DNA of 18,288 nucleotides from RGIG7213 sp045124505 (GTDB taxonomy: Bacteria; Bacillota; Clostridia; Oscillospirales; CAG-272): assembly GCA_045124505.1 (NCBI GenBank), contig JBGVLZ010000101.1:1-18288 (forward strand), written 5' to 3'. Each line of letters begins with the position of its first letter. Position 1 is the first letter of the stretch. Position numbers and translations under genes: made by a program. A model generated the notes under the pieces. That model had not been told where the DNA came from. It saw nothing but the letters and a program-made list of their open reading frames with translations, and did not search any database. Below are positions 15,709 through 18,288 of the stretch, one piece after another.

Positions 15709-15893
15709 GAAGGGGCCGGCTCATTTAAGGAAATAACTCCCAAAATAAGTCGCCCCATGTATTTTTTAGAATATTTATTCTGTAGGTGGGTGCACACTCC
15801 CGCTTTTAGTATATTTATATATTTTGAGGCGGACGACCAATGGTCGTCCCTACAAAGTTTACCATATATTTCCTTAAATGAGCCAACCCTTTC
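15709..15893. repeat. MITE-like element with imperfect 27-bp terminal inverted repeats
   Basis: Terminal arms 15709-15735 and 15867-15893 match as inverted repeats at 24 of 27 positions. The inner 18 bases (GGCTCATTTAAGGAAATA) are perfect, and the three mismatches are all transitions. The roughly 130-base interior is non-coding and carries two hairpin modules facing each other. No clear target-site duplication was found. It looks like a non-autonomous transposable element or a composite of REP-type repeats; the transposase that would move it is not in the window. Confidence 0.65.
15781..15854. repeat. Paired REP-like hairpin modules inside the element
   Basis: On the plus strand a module starts TGTAGGTGGGTGCACACTCC (15781-15800) and ends CGCTTTT. 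On the minus strand a second starts TGTAGGGACGACC (from 15854 leftward) and ends GTCCGCCTC. The second contains a perfect 9-1-9 palindrome, GGACGACCA/TGGTCGTCC (15831-15849). Both begin with TGTAGG, then a GC-rich hairpin, then CGC/CGCC, so they look like two members of one repeat family in convergent orientation. Similar GC-rich repeats are, as I recall, scattered through gut Clostridia genomes. Confidence 0.55.
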
Positions 15894-15939
15894 ATACTTT
15901 ATACTTTCGCCCTTAAATTATAAAAATATAATTTTTATC

Positions 15940-15968
15940 TTGTAATATTCCTTAGGATATGTTATAAT
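15940..15968 (+). promoter_or_regulatory. Sigma-A promoter for tdk
   Basis: TTGTAA (15940-15945), 17 bases, TATAAT (15963-15968): a perfect -10 and four of six at -35. Transcription should start near 15975, about 30 bases before the tdk start codon, and probably reads through tdk, the dGTPase and the DHH gene. Confidence 0.75.
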
Positions 15969-16007
15969 ATATAGGATGTTTGACAAAAAATAATCAAAGA
16001 GGTAATG

Positions 16008-16583
16008 ATGCCGAAATTATATTTCAAATACGGTGCTATGGGTTCGTCAAAAACCGCAAATGCGCTCATAACAAAATTCAATTATGAAGAAAGAGGCATG
16101 AAGGTCTGGCTCATCAAACCATCACTTGATGACCGTGACGGCGCAAATACAGTGCGTTCAAGGATAGGTCTTTCAGCCGATGCCTTTGTTATTTCCAAAG
16201 ATACCGATATTTTCAACGAATTTAAAAAGCACAGTGACTGCCACGTTATAATTGCAGATGAATGTCAGTTTTTCACATGTGCACAGATAGATCAGCTCAG
16301 AAGCATAGTGGACATGCTTAACATACCCGTGCTTTGCTTCGGGCTTCGCACAGACTTCCTTACAAACCTCTTTGAAGGAAGCAGAAGGCTTTTTGAGGTT
16401 GCGGATTCAATAACCGAAATAAAGACAATATGCTCATGCGGCGAAAAAGCAATTGTAAATGCCCGTATAAACGAAGCAGGTGATGTTGTTACCGAGGGCG
16501 GACAGATACTTATAGGCGGTAACGATTCATACGTTGCAATGTGCCACAGATGCTGGAAAAAAGCAATACTTAAAAACAAATGA
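16008..16583 (+). CDS. tdk: Thymidine kinase
   Basis: Class II thymidine kinase of 191 residues; phosphorylates thymidine with ATP in pyrimidine deoxynucleoside salvage. It shows the P-loop GAMGSSKT (9-16, a variant of the usual G-x-M-x-S-G-K-S/T), the Walker B/catalytic DECQFF (Asp84, Glu85), and the lasso/zinc region with ICSCG (Cys142, Cys144) and CHRC (Cys179, Cys182). GGNDSYV (170-176) matches the thymidine-binding segment. Two adjacent ATGs exist at 16005 and 16008; the second gives the canonical MPKLYFKYG and a better 5-base gap from GAGG, so it was used. First gene after its own promoter. Confidence 0.95.
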   Translation: MPKLYFKYGAMGSSKTANALITKFNYEERGMKVWLIKPSLDDRDGANTVRSRIGLSADAFVISKDTDIFNEFKKHSDCHVIIADECQFFTCAQIDQLRSIVDMLNIPVLCFGLRTDFLTNLFEGSRRLFEVADSITEIKTICSCGEKAIVNARINEAGDVVTEGGQILIGGNDSYVAMCHRCWKKAILKNK

Positions 16584-16598
16584 TTTGTGAGGTAAAAT

Positions 16599-17798
16599 AT
16601 GCTTAAATACGAATCTCTTTCAGGAGAATTGTGTCAGCTTATAGAACACGAAAACAAAACCTCAACTTACAAAAACATGGGGTTTGAAAATGACAATGTA
16701 ATAAGACGCCGCCCTGAAAACGACAAAGCGAATGTATGGCGCAAGCCGTTTGTACGTGATATAGACAAGGTAATGCACTGCCCATATTTCAGCAGATATG
16801 CCGACAAAACGCAGGTCTTTTCTTTTTACAAAAACGATGACATAACAAGAAGAAATCTGCATGTACAGCTTGTTTCGAGAATAGCAAGAACGATAGGAAG
16901 TGTTCTGCATCTCAATCTTGACCTTATAGAAGCTATTGCGCTCGGTCACGATCTCGGCCATCCTGCATTTGCACACACAGGCGAACGTCATTTGGATAAG
17001 CTTTATAATGAACACACAGGAAAGCATTTTCTGCATAATCTGCAGTCTGTCCGTGTGCTCGATAAGATTTTCCCGTACAATATATCATTGCAGACTCTTC
17101 ACGATATTGCCGCCCACAACGGTGAGCTTGAGCTTGAAGAATACACCCCCGTTCCGATATCAAGCTTTGAGGAATTTGACGAATTGATGGAAAAATGCAC
17201 ATGTGATATATCATTTTCAAATCATATGATGCCGTGTACGCTTGAGGGCGCAGTTGTCCGTATTTCCGATATTATTGCGTATTTAGGAAAGGACAGGCAG
17301 GATGCAGTACGTGCAAAGCTGCTTGATGAGGATGATTTTTACGATGATGAAATAGGCTCAATAAATGCCGAAATAATAAACAATCTTGTTGTAAATATCA
17401 TCGAAAACAGCTACGGAAAGCCGTATATAAAGATGGACAGCAGACATTTTGCCTCACTCCGCAAGCTGAAGCGTGAAAATTACGAAAAGATATATAACCG
17501 TAAGGAATCTACCGATATATTCGATGCAACGGTAAAGCCGATGATGTCAGATATTTATGAAAGACTTCTTGATGATGTGATAAACGGAAGGAAGGAATCT
17601 CCTATCTTTACACATCATATAGCGCAAGTTAACCGCACGTATTACAGACGTGAGATACCGTATGAAAAAACTGAGCCTAATCAATTGGTAGTCGACTATA
17701 TTGCAAGTATGACAGACGATTATTTTATCGAGCTGCATCAGTTCTTGTTCCCTGATTCCAATTATCCCGTTGTTTACCGCGGTTATTTCGATGATTGA
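16599..17798 (+). CDS. dGTP triphosphohydrolase family HD-domain protein
   Basis: A 399-residue HD-superfamily enzyme of the Dgt/dNTPase type, which splits dNTPs to deoxynucleoside plus triphosphate. The metal quartet is visible as His88, His117-Asp118 (GHDLGHPAFAHTGE) and Asp224 (RISDIIAYL). R-x-x-HCPYFSRYADKTQVF near 53-74 is the family's substrate-pocket segment. The size lies between the short Firmicute enzymes and the 505-residue E. coli Dgt. GTGAGGT precedes the ATG, 15 bases after tdk. Placed beside a thymidine kinase, it may balance deoxynucleotide pools: one enzyme makes dTMP from thymidine, the other returns dNTPs to nucleosides. Substrate preference cannot be read from sequence. 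Confidence 0.9.
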   Translation: MLKYESLSGELCQLIEHENKTSTYKNMGFENDNVIRRRPENDKANVWRKPFVRDIDKVMHCPYFSRYADKTQVFSFYKNDDITRRNLHVQLVSRIARTIGSVLHLNLDLIEAIALGHDLGHPAFAHTGERHLDKLYNEHTGKHFLHNLQSVRVLDKIFPYNISLQTLHDIAAHNGELELEEYTPVPISSFEEFDELMEKCTCDISFSNHMMPCTLEGAVVRISDIIAYLGKDRQDAVRAKLLDEDDFYDDEIGSINAEIINNLVVNIIENSYGKPYIKMDSRHFASLRKLKRENYEKIYNRKESTDIFDATVKPMMSDIYERLLDDVINGRKESPIFTHHIAQVNRTYYRREIPYEKTEPNQLVVDYIASMTDDYFIELHQFLFPDSNYPVVYRGYFDD

Positions 17799-17809
17799 GG
17801 AGAAAAATC

Positions 17810-18288
17810 ATGTTTGAAAAAATATTAGAAGAAATTAAAAATGCAAACCGCATTATAATTCACCGACACAAAAATCCCGACGGTGATGCGCTCGGTTGCC
17901 AGATAGGTCTTAAATATATACTTAAAGAAAATTTCCCCGACAAGGAAATATATACTGTAGGCGACGGTGCAGGAAGATATGCGTTTATGAACGGTTCTGT
18001 AATGGACGAAGTTGATGACAGTCTTTATAATGACGCTTTGGCTATTATTCTTGACACATCTGCATCAGCCCTTATAAGCGATGAAAGATACAAAACAGCT
18101 AAAAGAACGGCAAGAATAGACCACCACATTTTCTGCGAAGAAATTGCAGATGTAGAGGTAACAAATACAAGCTACGAAAGCTGTTGCGGACTTATTACGG
18201 AATTTGCAATTGAATCGGGACTTGAACTTTCACATAACTCCGCCAAGGCACTGTATACAGGTATGATAACGGATTCCGGCCGTTTCCG
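17810..18288 (+). CDS. DHH-family phosphoesterase (NrnA-like), C-terminus outside the window
   Basis: The first 159 codons are present; the frame is open to the window end. It begins MFEKILEEIKNANRIIIHRH and shows the DHH metal motifs: His20-x3-Asp24-x-Asp26 (HKNPDGDALG), Asp82 (IILDTSA) and the DHH triad Asp104-His105-His106, then MITDSGRF near 152-159. This matches NrnA-type proteins, which degrade short oligoribonucleotides and/or 3'-phosphoadenosine 5'-phosphate. The C-terminal DHHA1 substrate domain is missing only because the window ends. GAGGAG precedes the ATG, 11 bases after the dGTPase stop, so it is the third gene of the tdk operon. Confidence 0.9.
   Translation, partial: MFEKILEEIKNANRIIIHRHKNPDGDALGCQIGLKYILKENFPDKEIYTVGDGAGRYAFMNGSVMDEVDDSLYNDALAIILDTSASALISDERYKTAKRTARIDHHIFCEEIADVEVTNTSYESCCGLITEFAIESGLELSHNSAKALYTGMITDSGRF

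Larger units (their letters stand above)
15687..16007. other. Intergenic region between dpaB and tdk
   Basis: About 320 bases with no credible gene. It holds the MITE-like repeat (15709-15893), an AT-rich stretch (15894-15939), and the tdk promoter (15940-15968). No separate intrinsic terminator for dpaAB was seen; the inverted-repeat element itself may end the transcript. Confidence 0.7.

Noticed and set aside
15757..15945. A 62-codon plus-strand reading frame between dpaB and tdk
   Set aside because: It lies mostly within the inverted-repeat element, has no ribosome site and no recognisable protein pattern.
1..18288. Search for tRNA, rRNA, CRISPR arrays, toxin-antitoxin pairs, phage or integrase genes
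   Set aside because: No cloverleaf with CCA-type acceptor, no regular repeat-spacer pattern and no recombinase or phage motifs were recognised by eye; a covariance-model scan would be needed to exclude small RNAs.

Overview
This window looks like a chromosomal segment of a spore-forming Firmicute of class Clostridia, most plausibly a gut member of the Oscillospirales or Ruminococcaceae. The evidence is a dipicolinate synthase pair (dpaA-dpaB), a dockerin-bearing secreted beta-helix protein, a BspA-type leucine-rich-repeat lipoprotein, a separate PyrI regulatory chain next to PyrB, AGGAG-type ribosome binding sites and moderate-to-low GC. The taxonomic placement is inference from gene content only.

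Layout. Positions 1-7782 are read on the minus strand. In transcription order they hold a medium-chain-type acyl-CoA synthetase, a SorE-like zinc/NAD dehydrogenase, a fused class II aldolase/short-chain dehydrogenase (RhaEW-like) and a PHP-domain protein. A strong hairpin follows, then pyrB, pyrI and the first codons of a probable flavin reductase that leaves the window. Positions 7783-8010 form a divergent promoter region. Positions 8071-10013 (plus) encode a FadD-like acyl-AMP ligase and an acyl carrier protein, driven by a consensus sigma-A promoter (TTGACA-17-TATAAT) and closed by a bidirectional terminator. The BspA-like lipoprotein (minus) and the dockerin/carbohydrate-binding beta-helix protein (plus) are divergent neighbours and form a surface or secreted pair. 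From 14236 onward everything is on the plus strand: dpaA-dpaB, a roughly 185-bp MITE-like element with inner palindromes, then tdk, a dGTPase-family HD hydrolase and a truncated DHH phosphoesterase.

How the genes work together. The left operon combines a retro-aldol cleavage enzyme, two NAD(P)-type oxidoreductases, a probable phosphoesterase and an acyl-CoA ligase. This suggests breakdown of a deoxy or phosphorylated sugar to a short acid that is then CoA-activated; the substrate cannot be read from sequence, and no kinase, isomerase or transporter is present. PyrB and PyrI together make allosteric aspartate transcarbamoylase for pyrimidine synthesis. DpaA and DpaB make dipicolinic acid for the spore core. 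Tdk, the dNTPase and the DHH protein point to nucleotide salvage and turnover.

The most interesting signals are regulatory and structural. The dpaA ribosome binding site is buried in the 3' arm of a long hairpin that also carries a sporulation-sigma-like -10 motif. A hairpin stands directly in front of pyrB. The dockerin lies at the N-terminal side of its protein rather than the C-terminus. The repeat element between dpaB and tdk has 27-bp imperfect terminal inverted repeats. I did not find an unmistakable, wholly new defence or mobile system; most genes are recognisable housekeeping, metabolic or surface functions.
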